This document shows, piece by piece, positions 1 through 8,590 of a stretch of 64,000 nucleotides of DNA. Each line of letters opens with the position of its first letter. Position 1 is the first letter of the stretch. Source of the stretch: JBCFBK01 sp038562555 (GTDB lineage Bacteria > Bacteroidota > Bacteroidia > Bacteroidales > Prolixibacteraceae); assembly GCA_038562555.1 (NCBI GenBank), contig JBCFBK010000013.1, positions 47,841 to 111,840 on the forward strand, in the 5' to 3' direction. The translations under genes were made by a program, and so were the position numbers. The notes beneath the pieces are model-generated. The model searched no databases. It saw nothing but the letters and a program-made list of their open reading frames with translations, and was not told the origin of the DNA.

Positions 1-1
1 T

Positions 2-727
2 TTGCCGGTATCGCTGGGAGAAGGGTCACTTGATGCACTTACCGGAATTATTGGCGGATTGGCCGGAGGTTTGCTGTACACTTTCCTGGCACCCTCAGGA
101 AAAGCTATACTGGGGCCGGATCTGGGAGAGATCTCCCTGCATTCGGCCATAGGTACCAACGCTTTGTTTTATATCCTCACCATACTTGCCGGACTCTTGT
201 TTGCCGGGATTGCTTTTTGGCTGCACCGGCTCGATAAAGTGAAGGATCTGAAATGGCTGGTGGCGGGAACAGGTCTTGCCATCCTGAATGTGATCGTCTT
301 TTCAAATGCAGTTGCCGGCAGGCCCATCGGGGCTTCCACCACTTACCCCTATGTGGCCGGTCTGATGGCAGGGCTCACGAAAAATGATTATTTCGCGAAG
401 ATTCAGGGGCCGGGCAGTTGGGAAGTTCTGTTTTTAGCGGGAGCTTTCATTGCCGCCCTGATCATCTCTTTGATCAGAAGGCAGTTTAAATTTACGCTTA
501 TGCATACCAACTGGTTAAGATACAAGGGAAACTCGCCGGGAAAAAGAATATTTTGGGCTTTTGCCGGAGGATTTCTGCTCATCATTGGGGCACGCATGGC
601 GGGGGGATGTACCAGCGGCCATATTCTTTCGGGAGGAATGCAACTTGCACTAAGCAGCCTGATTTTTGGCATTTTCGTATTTGCAGCTTTTCTGACTACC
701 GGAAAGTTGTTTTACAGGAAAATCTGA
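2..727 (+). CDS. YeeE/YedE-type sulfur-compound transporter, 3' part
   Basis: Integral membrane protein whose start lies before the window; 241 residues are visible, open from the first base and ending at TGA 725-727. About six or seven hydrophobic segments are seen (roughly residues 13-30, 48-70, 82-102, 140-158, 184-200, 212-232). Near the C-terminus (about 196-212) is the motif GARMAGGCTSGHILSGG, the cysteine-bearing signature of the YeeE/YedE (TsuA-like) family, which carries thiosulfate or related reduced sulfur through conserved cysteines in the inner membrane. The substrate is not shown by the sequence; the family assignment is strong. The downstream hydrolase is 86 bp away on the same strand, with no evident functional link. 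Confidence 0.85.
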   Translation: MPVSLGEGSLDALTGIIGGLAGGLLYTFLAPSGKAILGPDLGEISLHSAIGTNALFYILTILAGLLFAGIAFWLHRLDKVKDLKWLVAGTGLAILNVIVFSNAVAGRPIGASTTYPYVAGLMAGLTKNDYFAKIQGPGSWEVLFLAGAFIAALIISLIRRQFKFTLMHTNWLRYKGNSPGKRIFWAFAGGFLLIIGARMAGGCTSGHILSGGMQLALSSLIFGIFVFAAFLTTGKLFYRKI

Positions 728-812
728 GCACTCCCTTTCTTTCTCCACGCCGAAAATTGTGGCAGCCACTCTGCAAAAATCTTCCTACATTTGCGCCACT
801 TATTACCGGAGC

Positions 813-1943
813 ATGAAAACAGTTCCCAAACGGTTAAAACGTATGACGACAGTCCTCTTTAGCGTATTATTGCTCGTGATCCTTGCCATTTATCTATATA
901 TGCAGCGCCCTGAATTCGGGAAAGCTCCGGCAGGAAAGCGCCTGGAGATGATGAACAAATCTTCCCATTACAAAAACGGCAGGTTCCATAATATGCACAA
1001 CACGCCGATGCTGACCGAAGGATACAGCATAACAGACCTTGTATACGATCAGTTCTTCAAAAAATTTCCCCGGCGAACGCCCGCCGACAGCATTCCGTGT
1101 GTCAAAACCGACCTGTCCGGACTCCCGCAGGACGATGATGTTCTGGTTTGGTTTGGCCATTCTTCGTATTTTCTGCAAACAGGCGGAAAAAGGTTTCTGG
1201 TCGATCCGGTTTTCAGCGAGAATGCGTCGCCTGTTCCGGGTACCAACCGTTCTTTTAAAGGCTCGAACGCATACGCGGCATCCGATATGCCGCAGATCGA
1301 CTACTTACTGATCACGCACGACCATTACGACCACCTGGATTATGAAACAGTGACCGCCTTAAAGGAAAAGGTAAAAACGGTTGTTTGCGGATTAGGCGTG
1401 GGCGCTCACTTTGAACGCTGGGGATTCGCGCCTGACAAGATTATCGAAAAAGACTGGAACGACAGTATTGTTCCGGAGCCGGGTATCACGATCCATATCA
1501 CCCCCGCACGCCATTTTTCAGGAAGAGGGTTCAAGAGGAACAACACCTTGTGGGTATCGTTTATACTGCAAACACCTGCACTGAAAGTATTCATGGGCGG
1601 AGACAGCGGCTACGACACCCACTTTGCCGAAATTGGCCATAAACATGGCCCTTTCGATCTGGCCATTCTTGAAAACGGACAATACAACCCGGCCTGGAAA
1701 AACATTCACTCGATGCCGGGAGAAGTGCTAAAGGCAGCACAGGAATTAAAGGCCAAACGGCTTTTCCCGGTGCACGTGGCCAAATTCAGGCTGGCACAGC
1801 ATCCGTGGGACGAACCCCTGACCGAGTTATGCCGCCTGAACGAGGGCTGCATTGTTCCATTAGTGACGCCGTTAATAGGGGAAGCGGTAAACCTGGATGA
1901 ACACGGCAGGGTCTTCCCGCAGTGGTGGAAAGGGGTAAACTAA
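813..1943 (+). CDS. Membrane-anchored metallo-beta-lactamase-fold hydrolase (NAPE-PLD/UlaG-like)
   Basis: Predicted zinc-dependent hydrolase of the metallo-beta-lactamase fold. The reading frame extends to 759, but ATG 813 is preferred because the extra 18 residues are not signal-like and the basic stretch plus hydrophobic helix then begin at the N-terminus (helix about residues 11-29). The metal motif is THDHYDH (about residues 166-172); further ligands are likely in TPARHFSGRG and GGDSGYD (about 261). The opening strand HSSYFLQTGGKRFLVDPVF is typical of the NAPE-PLD-like branch, which cleaves phosphodiester or related bonds in lipids. The uncleaved helix suggests an inner-membrane or periplasmic protein. 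The substrate is unknown. Confidence 0.8.
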   Translation: MKTVPKRLKRMTTVLFSVLLLVILAIYLYMQRPEFGKAPAGKRLEMMNKSSHYKNGRFHNMHNTPMLTEGYSITDLVYDQFFKKFPRRTPADSIPCVKTDLSGLPQDDDVLVWFGHSSYFLQTGGKRFLVDPVFSENASPVPGTNRSFKGSNAYAASDMPQIDYLLITHDHYDHLDYETVTALKEKVKTVVCGLGVGAHFERWGFAPDKIIEKDWNDSIVPEPGITIHITPARHFSGRGFKRNNTLWVSFILQTPALKVFMGGDSGYDTHFAEIGHKHGPFDLAILENGQYNPAWKNIHSMPGEVLKAAQELKAKRLFPVHVAKFRLAQHPWDEPLTELCRLNEGCIVPLVTPLIGEAVNLDEHGRVFPQWWKGVN

Positions 1944-1958
1944 AACGCCCGAGGGTCT

Positions 1959-4382
1959 CTACGTTTTGAAAGGAACAAGCAAACGGTCGGAAACCCGGAA
2001 CTCAAAAATATTTATGCCCCAACTCGTATTGGGATGGGAACCCATTTCAAGCTCGAGCATTCCCCCTGCTGCGATTTCGCTGTAGTTCAGGAAACAGCGG
2101 TCAAGCGGTTTGCCATTCAGCCGGGCTTTCTGAATATAGATATTTTTAGGGCTGTTCTGATGCGCAGTAATGGTGAATGTCTTTCCTGATGCATAAACCG
2201 GATCGAGCTGGATGGTGATCTCCTCGAAAACGGGACTGGTAATTTCAAAGCGCAGGTCGCCCGGGCATAACTGGTGCAGCCCGACAGCAGCCAACACATA
2301 CCAGGCCGACATTTGCCCTACATCTTCGTTCCCCACCAGGCCTTCCACCTTGTTTTTATACGCCCGGCGGCATATTTCGCGGGTCCATTTCTGGGTCAGC
2401 CAGGGCGCACCCAGCCGATTAAACAGGAAAGGGATATGATGCACCGGCTCGTTGGCATGATTGTAATAATCATTCCACATCATATTCTCCGGCACTTTTT
2501 CAAAAAATGCAGTCAAATCGGCAAGCACCGAATCCCGGCCTCCCATCAGTCCGACCATCCCCTCCACATCGTGCGGCACGAACCATCCCTGCTGATAGGG
2601 GTTGCATTCCACCGTCCCGTGCCATTCCTCCAACCGCCCCTTTTCGGGCCATGCTTTCCAGCTTCCATCCTCATTCCGGGCCCGAAACCAGCCGACTTCC
2701 GGATCAAAGACATTCCGGTAGCTCTGCGCAAGCGTTGAATATTTTTCATAATCGCCGCGATTGCCTGCAGCTTTGGCTAATTGGGCCATGCACCATTCGG
2801 TATAGCTCAGTTCGAGCGTGTTTGAAATGGAAAAATCGCCTGTGGCAAACCCGGAATATCCCGACTCCGGCTCATTGCAGCGGACCGTGAAGCCAAGCCT
2901 CTCATTGCCGCTTAGCCGGCAGGTAGCCAAAGCGATCCGGTACGCGCGTTCCATATCAAACTGGCCGATCCCCTTGGCATAAGCATCGGCCAGCACCGAA
3001 ATTGCAGGATTGCCGATCATACACCCGCTGTAGGCGTTGAGCAGTTCCCAGCGTTCAAAATAGCCTTTGCCGCTCTCGTCGGCCAGGGTGATCAGGGAAT
3101 TGAGCATATCGTTCACGACAGTGGGGTTGATCAGCGTTTGCAGCGGAAACTGGCTGCGAAAAACATCCCAGCCGCTGAAAATGGTTCTTTTGGTGAAACC
3201 TGCCGACCTGTGAACAGCCTTGTCGCCTCCGCGATACTGCTTGCCGGTGTCTTCAAAGGTCCGCGGATCGATCAGGGTATGGTAAAGCGCCGTATAAAAG
3301 ATGGCTCTTTCGTCGGGTGTACCACCCTTTACAGCGATCTTCCCCAACGCGTGGTTCCAGGAATCGTGCGCCTGTTCCCTGACCTCATCAAAATCCCAGC
3401 CGGAGATTTCCCGTTCCAGGTTTTGCTTTGCGCCTTCCAGGCTCACAAAGGAAATACCGGCTTTGAGCATCACCTGTTCATTCTCTTCCGTTTGAAAATT
3501 GGCAAAAAACCCCAGATGCTTATCCTTTTTTTCACGCAGTTGCATGTGGACATCCGAACGCGCCACTATGTCCTGATAGCGTTGGCTGGTTACATCTTCC
3601 AGTTTGCGGGTCCAGTTGCCGGGAATGGGCGCACTCCAGATGCCGAATTCACGGAATGGTTTACTGAACTGTGCGTAGAAAAACACCGTGTAATCGGCTT
3701 TACCCAGTCCGTTTCCCCAGCCTCCGCCTTCGGGCGGGCATTGCATCCAGCCCGCAATGGTGTTTTCACCGATCACCTTCACCTCCTGCAGGGTGGATGT
3801 TCCTCCGACACGCCTGGCCAGGTCGATCTGAATGCGCGACTGCCGGTTTTGGGGAAACGTGAACCGGTACATCCCGCAGCGGGTGGTCGCCGTCATCTCG
3901 GCCCTGATCCCGTAATCGCTCAAAACGACCGTATAGTAGCCCGCCGATGCGGTCTCGCTTTCTTTTGAATAACGCGAACGGTATCCCGCATCGGGATTGC
4001 CGGCTGTTCCGGCCGATGTCTTCAACTGGCCGGTGGCCGGCATCACCAAAAAGTTCCCCAGGTCGCCATACCAGCCTGTGCCGCTCATCTGGGTCAGGGC
4101 AAATCCCTCGATGCTTGTGTGTTCATAACTGTAACCCGGGGCATTGTCGCCACCGGTGATAGTATTCGGACTGACCTGTACCATGCCAAAAGGGGTGGCC
4201 GCTCCGGGAAACGTCTTTCCCAGACCATGATAAACGCCCGCGGCGTCGGTACTGGTACTGGCGCCGATAAACGGATTTACCAGGCCGGCGGGGTCAGCCC
4301 CGGCAGTAGCCTGGCCGGCCGGCTTCTGACATCCGGCAAGCAGAAGGGCACATACACCCGTGATCATGATTGGTCTGAGCAT
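1959..4382 (-). CDS. GH92 alpha-mannosidase, lipoprotein
   Basis: Exo-acting, calcium-dependent alpha-mannosidase of glycoside hydrolase family 92 (family usually alpha-1,2/1,3/1,4/1,6 mannose linkages). A lipoprotein signal with LLAGC at about residues 14-18 places it on a membrane surface. The N-terminal beta-sandwich starts at VNPFIG and continues through FPGAATPFGMVQVSP. The catalytic (alpha/alpha)6 part holds HANEPVHHIPFLFN, the family block with the general-acid Glu, and GNEDVGQMSAWYVL near the end. 807 residues is a normal length. It starts 1 bp after the stop of the GH38-like gene, so the two are co-transcribed. It is the last gene of the mannose-directed locus; linkage specificity cannot be told from the sequence. 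Confidence 0.93.
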   Translation of the reverse strand: MLRPIMITGVCALLLAGCQKPAGQATAGADPAGLVNPFIGASTSTDAAGVYHGLGKTFPGAATPFGMVQVSPNTITGGDNAPGYSYEHTSIEGFALTQMSGTGWYGDLGNFLVMPATGQLKTSAGTAGNPDAGYRSRYSKESETASAGYYTVVLSDYGIRAEMTATTRCGMYRFTFPQNRQSRIQIDLARRVGGTSTLQEVKVIGENTIAGWMQCPPEGGGWGNGLGKADYTVFFYAQFSKPFREFGIWSAPIPGNWTRKLEDVTSQRYQDIVARSDVHMQLREKKDKHLGFFANFQTEENEQVMLKAGISFVSLEGAKQNLEREISGWDFDEVREQAHDSWNHALGKIAVKGGTPDERAIFYTALYHTLIDPRTFEDTGKQYRGGDKAVHRSAGFTKRTIFSGWDVFRSQFPLQTLINPTVVNDMLNSLITLADESGKGYFERWELLNAYSGCMIGNPAISVLADAYAKGIGQFDMERAYRIALATCRLSGNERLGFTVRCNEPESGYSGFATGDFSISNTLELSYTEWCMAQLAKAAGNRGDYEKYSTLAQSYRNVFDPEVGWFRARNEDGSWKAWPEKGRLEEWHGTVECNPYQQGWFVPHDVEGMVGLMGGRDSVLADLTAFFEKVPENMMWNDYYNHANEPVHHIPFLFNRLGAPWLTQKWTREICRRAYKNKVEGLVGNEDVGQMSAWYVLAAVGLHQLCPGDLRFEITSPVFEEITIQLDPVYASGKTFTITAHQNSPKNIYIQKARLNGKPLDRCFLNYSEIAAGGMLELEMGSHPNTSWGINIFEFRVSDRLLVPFKT

Positions 4383-4383
4383 C

Positions 4384-6894
4384 TTATTTCAGTTTTGGTT
4401 TTGTAAGTTTTAGCGTCTGAAAGCCAAATTGCGGGAGCAACAGGCTGCCGCCGGTCTGGATCACTTTTCCGTTCAGATCGACCTGTCCAGTACTTGCTGC
4501 GGAACAGTTCCACCGGACATCCGGCTTCCGGGTCGCCGACGATGTGCTGTAAAACCGGACCAGCAGATCTTCCCCTTCCATGAACACGGCCGAAACATGC
4601 AGGTTTTTATCGCTGACCTGGAGCAACGAACGTTCGAACGGTTCGTCGCCGGGTGTCACAAATCGTGCGATCAGCGGCTCGTTCCAGCCGTTGCATGCAT
4701 TTTCGATTTCTGCCTGCTCCCAGTTCCCCTCATGCGGAAGAAGGGCGTAACGGATCTGTGTCAGTCCGTCAACACCGTAGTGCCTCCCCCACAAGCCTTT
4801 CCCGGTATACTGAACGGTAAGGCCGAGCGCCAGGCCGCCGGTATGAAGATAGCTTGTGGTATGGTCGGAGAATAAGGCGATGCCATAGTCGTTCGCTGCA
4901 TTGGCGACATCCACCCAGTTCAGGATCACATTGTGCCGGAGGCTGTCCCAGCTCGAATAGCGTGTATCCTTCAGGCGGCTTTCGCAAACATCGAAAGGAG
5001 CGTTTTTAAAGAGCCTGTCTCCCACCCCATTTAGCGGAAACTGCAGGTGCAGCTTGTAGCTGTCGTCATAAAAAGCTTTTTCCCGGTCCTCAGCCTTATA
5101 ATTGAGGCTTTGATCATAGGCTCCGATTGCCGGTTGCCCGTTCCACTGAATGGTGAGTTCGAAGCCGATCAACGGATTGCCTTTGCCAAAGGTGATGAGC
5201 TGGCTGTACGGAATACCGTCGATATGGCCGTCGACGCGCGCCCGGATGAACAGAGCCCCATCTTCCACTACGCTGACTGTGGCCGGATGATCTGAGCCAC
5301 TCAGAAATTTCTCTTTAAGGTAGAAATACCCGCGAAGGTCGTTTAGTCCCTTTCCTTCCTCAACGAGCTGCCGGTCGCCATGCTTTTTATCAATAAGGCT
5401 GGTGATCGTTCCGCCCTTCGCGGGATCGATCACTGCCGAGTAGTAAGGTGTTTCGATTTTCAGTGTCCTGCCGGAAAGCCCCTGAAATGCGGAAGCTGAA
5501 GCCTGTCTCTTTGCTTGCTTCAACACAAAGGTTGCATAGCCCAGACCGGGTACCGGGGCCTCAAAGGCCAGCATGCGCCTGCCGTCGGGTCCGGTCAGCA
5601 ATTGAGACGGAAGCGCTTTCCCTTTTACCGTAAACACCGCCGGGTCCGTGTATGCTTCGGGCACAGCAACGGTTACCAGCCCCGTGCGGCCGGAACCTGA
5701 TGTATTGAATACGCGGATGGATCCGGATTCCGCAACATTTCCTGTACTAAACGCCCCGTCAATTTTCTCCCCGGCGATCCGGTTGGCGGTTGTTGTCCAC
5801 CGGCTTACCTGATCGGCCCAGGTGTCGCCCGGCTTTCCGTTGTAAGGTACGATCCAGCAGTCATGATGCTGGGCCAGCATGAGGTTTCTCCATGCTTCGG
5901 CAAAGTCGTCCGCCGGCCAGGCCTTTCCGTTGAGCAGGTAATCGAGTGAAGCCATTTTTTCGGCCATGATCAGCAGGTTCTCGCTTGTCCGGACTTGCTG
6001 CGCTATTTTTTGCAGCACCTGTGCACCCCAAACCAGGCCTGGTTTGACGTCTTCCTGCGAAAATTTCCAGGTTACCGGTTCCACTTTGTCCCTGATCCGG
6101 TCGATATAGTCTGTCCAGGTGGTATACACCGTCGGCTGATAAGCGTTAGGCCAGGGGCCCCCATCCCAGCCTGCATCCTGAAAGGTCATCCCCACGGGGT
6201 ATTTCACTCCGGCAGCAAAACAGGCGGCAATAAATTCGTTCGAATTGGTCCACGATTCCGTTTGCCAGGTCGACGAAGACGACAACCGCTCACAGGCATA
6301 CCGGGGAACTGCCGGCAGGGTGGTGCCGTCGGGCCCGGTCCAGTTCACCAGATCCCGCCCAAAGGCGCTCGTATAGCCACCCCAACAGGTATTTGGATTG
6401 CGCAGCACCGCGTATTTGTACCCGAAGCCCTTGAGAATGGAAGGAAGACTGCTGGTAAAACAAGGCTCCTCTACGGCATACGTGAGAAAAGCGGCCGACG
6501 GAAAATACGCCCGGGTTTTGGCTATTCCATACCCAAACTGACGAATGATGCCCTCGCCCGAAATGTTGTAGCAGTATGGCTGTGCATAGGTGGGATTCAC
6601 AAATTCGATCCGCCCAAACCGTCCTTCCTTTTCGTAATAATCCTGAAACGCTTTGAAATTTTCTGCATCCTTCACGCAAACGGTATCCCAGGTTTCGGGT
6701 TCGATTTCAAGGTTAATCTTCCAGCCGGGGTTTTGGGTGAGCTTATCGACCATGAAACGGGCCTGCCACATCGGATAGTGCCCGTAAATGCCTCCGTGGT
6801 AACCATCGGCAAACCAGGCTGTCTGGGCATGTGAAGCCGATGTCGTGAAAAGCGCTAAAATCAGGCTGATAAACAACCAGTAATTTTTATTCAT
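4384..6894 (-). CDS. GH38-like alpha-mannosidase, secreted
   Basis: 836 residues with a cleavable signal peptide (about 1-23, ending SASHA). The layout is that of GH38 alpha-mannosidases: N-terminal TIM-like barrel (to about 330), a helical block with AQHHDCWIVPYNGKPGD (matching the family's Q-HHD metal/active-site block), then a large beta domain. It is divergent: the usual N-terminal H-x-D-x-x-W metal motif is not seen (here ADGYHGGIYGHYP), and where canonical members carry the nucleophile in PDxFG the aligned stretch reads VEEPCFTSSLP. It is paired with the GH92 gene (1 bp apart), which supports a role on mannosides. The start is preceded by a repeated leader element. Membership is likely; standard activity is less certain. 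Confidence 0.78.
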   Translation of the reverse strand: MNKNYWLFISLILALFTTSASHAQTAWFADGYHGGIYGHYPMWQARFMVDKLTQNPGWKINLEIEPETWDTVCVKDAENFKAFQDYYEKEGRFGRIEFVNPTYAQPYCYNISGEGIIRQFGYGIAKTRAYFPSAAFLTYAVEEPCFTSSLPSILKGFGYKYAVLRNPNTCWGGYTSAFGRDLVNWTGPDGTTLPAVPRYACERLSSSSTWQTESWTNSNEFIAACFAAGVKYPVGMTFQDAGWDGGPWPNAYQPTVYTTWTDYIDRIRDKVEPVTWKFSQEDVKPGLVWGAQVLQKIAQQVRTSENLLIMAEKMASLDYLLNGKAWPADDFAEAWRNLMLAQHHDCWIVPYNGKPGDTWADQVSRWTTTANRIAGEKIDGAFSTGNVAESGSIRVFNTSGSGRTGLVTVAVPEAYTDPAVFTVKGKALPSQLLTGPDGRRMLAFEAPVPGLGYATFVLKQAKRQASASAFQGLSGRTLKIETPYYSAVIDPAKGGTITSLIDKKHGDRQLVEEGKGLNDLRGYFYLKEKFLSGSDHPATVSVVEDGALFIRARVDGHIDGIPYSQLITFGKGNPLIGFELTIQWNGQPAIGAYDQSLNYKAEDREKAFYDDSYKLHLQFPLNGVGDRLFKNAPFDVCESRLKDTRYSSWDSLRHNVILNWVDVANAANDYGIALFSDHTTSYLHTGGLALGLTVQYTGKGLWGRHYGVDGLTQIRYALLPHEGNWEQAEIENACNGWNEPLIARFVTPGDEPFERSLLQVSDKNLHVSAVFMEGEDLLVRFYSTSSATRKPDVRWNCSAASTGQVDLNGKVIQTGGSLLLPQFGFQTLKLTKPKLK

Positions 6895-6987
6895 CCGTAA
6901 ATAATTAGTTTTTTAATGGTCGGATGGAACTCGCATAGCCAGGATTTTCATTCCTGTTTGTGTTCGGCACAATCATGCTCGTTTCAT
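6895..6987 (-). repeat. Leader element copy A, before the GH38-like gene
   Basis: On the minus strand the element opens with ATGAAACGAGCATG (6987-6974) and closes with the imperfect inverted copy around 6936-6924 (ATGCGAGTTCCAT). It then runs as CGACCATTAAAAAAC to a CG-N-ATG start codon. Between the arms are two small hairpins: TTGTG/CACAA (6958-6972) and CAGGA/TCCTG (6940-6956). Arms and tail are shared with copies B, C and D; the centre is not. Its only short open frame is MKRA followed by a stop overlapping an ATG. A TAAATTTG -7 box on the minus strand (7002-6995) would start transcription almost at the first base of the element. Confidence 0.75.
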
Positions 6988-6994
6988 AACACCA

Positions 6995-7036
6995 CAAATT
7001 TAAAAACTGTCATGGCATTTCCACTGCCATGACAGT
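6995..7036 (-). terminator. Strong terminator after the 7055-8038 gene, overlapping a promoter box
   Basis: Perfect 12-bp stem, ACTGTCATGGCA (7006-7017) with TGCCATGACAGT (7025-7036), loop of 7, followed on the minus strand by TTTTTAAATTTG. It closes the sigma-FecR-SusC-SusD transcript. The T-run merges into TAAATTTG, a perfect match to the Bacteroidota -7 consensus TAnnTTTG, so termination and a new start for the two mannosidase genes may share these bases. No clear -33 TTG is seen at the right distance. Confidence 0.8.
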
Positions 7037-7054
7037 CTGAAGAAAAGGAAAAGG

Positions 7055-8038
7055 TCAATTACAGCTTTCGGTGATGACAAAATCACTGCCGGAGCTGTTT
7101 CGCACCACAATGCTCTGGTCTTCATTGGTGAAATGGAAACGGGCTTCTTTGATGACTGCTCCCTCCGGAAGGTTAAAGAATTGCTTCGGGTAGATGTATT
7201 TTTGCCAGGAGGTTGCGCCCACTTTTTCCATCAGGGTTTTTTCGCTGATCACATCCACCACCGACGAGTCGTTCCCGTCGGCATAGATTGCCTTGCCATA
7301 GAGGTACACCTTTTCGGCATCTTTCAGCGGCGTTTCCACCACGCCGGCCACGGTTTCAAAATTAACGGCAAAGATGTCGCCCCAGCCAAAGGTGGCAGGT
7401 GTTGTCGATACCAGGCTGACGGTGGTGTAGTCGATCATCGGGTTTGAACCCCCTGTCACGGTCAGCACCTTCGACTTCGCGTTTGCCTTATAGTATTCAT
7501 TGTGGAATCCCCGGTTTTTGCCGCAAAAGAAATAGCCCATGAAAAGCTTCATGTTCTGGCTGCCAGTGGTCAGCTTCACTTTTACGGCAGCAGTGATCAG
7601 CTTTTCTTCTTCATCGGTAATAATGAATTTTGTCTGGGATTTAAAGACCACCCACTCAACAGGCCCCAGGTTGTTCATCAATCCGATTTCTTTTTGCAAA
7701 GCTGCAGACCAGCTCAGAGCTGTAGTCGGTTCTTTTTCCGTTGCCGCCATCAGGATCATGCGTTCATTCGTCACGTCTCCTTTGGTGTATCCGCTGGTTG
7801 TGAAGGTCAGCTCGGCATTTGAGGCGATATTCCAGCTCTTGGGAGCCAAAACGGCAAATACCAGTTCCGTGTTATCGTCATTTTCAGGAACGAGTTTGAT
7901 GTCGACTCCGATTTCAATCGGACTGTTGACCTGAGGGTTGTCCGGATGGGTGATCTTCTCGATCGTCATACACATCATTAAGATGAAAGGCAGGACGAAA
8001 GCGATCGTCCAGATGCTGTATTTATTCAGTCGTTTCAT
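7055..8038 (-). CDS. Hypothetical PUL surface protein (DUF4961-like)
   Basis: 327 residues beginning with a basic stretch and one hydrophobic segment (about 10-26) ending in MMCM; whether Cys23 is lipidated is unclear. The rest is beta-rich with no catalytic motif I recognise. It resembles the hypothetical proteins, annotated as DUF4961, found beside SusC/SusD in other Bacteroidota; that name is from memory and unchecked. It is third after SusD in the same minus-strand run and ends before a strong terminator. A role in binding glycan at the cell surface is inferred from position only. Confidence 0.6.
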   Translation of the reverse strand: MKRLNKYSIWTIAFVLPFILMMCMTIEKITHPDNPQVNSPIEIGVDIKLVPENDDNTELVFAVLAPKSWNIASNAELTFTTSGYTKGDVTNERMILMAATEKEPTTALSWSAALQKEIGLMNNLGPVEWVVFKSQTKFIITDEEEKLITAAVKVKLTTGSQNMKLFMGYFFCGKNRGFHNEYYKANAKSKVLTVTGGSNPMIDYTTVSLVSTTPATFGWGDIFAVNFETVAGVVETPLKDAEKVYLYGKAIYADGNDSSVVDVISEKTLMEKVGATSWQKYIYPKQFFNLPEGAVIKEARFHFTNEDQSIVVRNSSGSDFVITESCN

Positions 8039-8078
8039 TTTTACGTATTTTAAGCATTAAACTACAACAGGTTGAACC

Positions 8079-8546
8079 CTATTCAATATTAACGAATGTG
8101 TATTTGTAACTAATTGAACTGCAATCCAGTTGAAAAGGCATAATGAATTCGCCGTTTTGATAATAGGCAATCACTTTATCCGTGCCACTGACGCGCAGTT
8201 CGTTAGGAGATACACTGTAATCCAGCTCGCAATCGGCTTCCACGTCGGGGTTTCCCTCAAAACTGAACGGAGAAAAGGGGACATTGCCGTTGGAGTAAGT
8301 AAGCCTGGTCAGCTTGCTGTCGTTGTAATGCAAGGTAAATTTCACCGTTTTGAAAAAATCCAGCTTTTTGGAGATATCGATCCCGCTGATATGCATGGGA
8401 TCATATTGCAACACCTGCCTCAGTTCGTAAGTGATGTCGTAATTCTGAGGATAGTCGTCGGTCATTTTATTCGAAAGGTCGTCCTCGCAACCCGAGAGCG
8501 AAAAAAACGACAGGATAACTGAAAAAATCCATATTTTGCGTGTCAT
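8079..8546 (-). CDS. Small hypothetical lipoprotein of the mannan locus
   Basis: 155 residues with a clear lipoprotein signal: hydrophobic segment, then LSGC at about residues 17-20. The mature part is beta-rich and has no recognised catalytic residues. It sits 40 bp from the preceding and 44 bp from the following gene, all minus strand, and is surely part of the SusC/SusD transcript. A periplasmic or surface-facing accessory role is inferred from the signal and context. I do not recognise the family with certainty (DUF5004-like proteins occur in this position elsewhere). Confidence 0.7.
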   Translation of the reverse strand: MTRKIWIFSVILSFFSLSGCEDDLSNKMTDDYPQNYDITYELRQVLQYDPMHISGIDISKKLDFFKTVKFTLHYNDSKLTRLTYSNGNVPFSPFSFEGNPDVEADCELDYSVSPNELRVSGTDKVIAYYQNGEFIMPFQLDCSSISYKYTFVNIE

Positions 8547-8590
8547 AATTAAATGTCTTAATGGTTAATAAAGCTCCGTTATTTCAACCG

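Noticed and set aside
3138..3968. 276-codon plus-strand frame opposite the GH92 gene
   Set aside because: Shadow of the GH92 gene: no motif, low-complexity residue use, and the opposite frame is a clear enzyme.
5995..6834. 279-codon plus-strand frame opposite the GH38-like gene
   Set aside because: Same reason; codon pattern follows the real gene on the other strand.
6974..6987. A conserved leader peptide encoded by the repeat (MKRA...)
   Set aside because: The frame stops after four codons in copies A and D and differs in B and C, so protein-level conservation is not supported.
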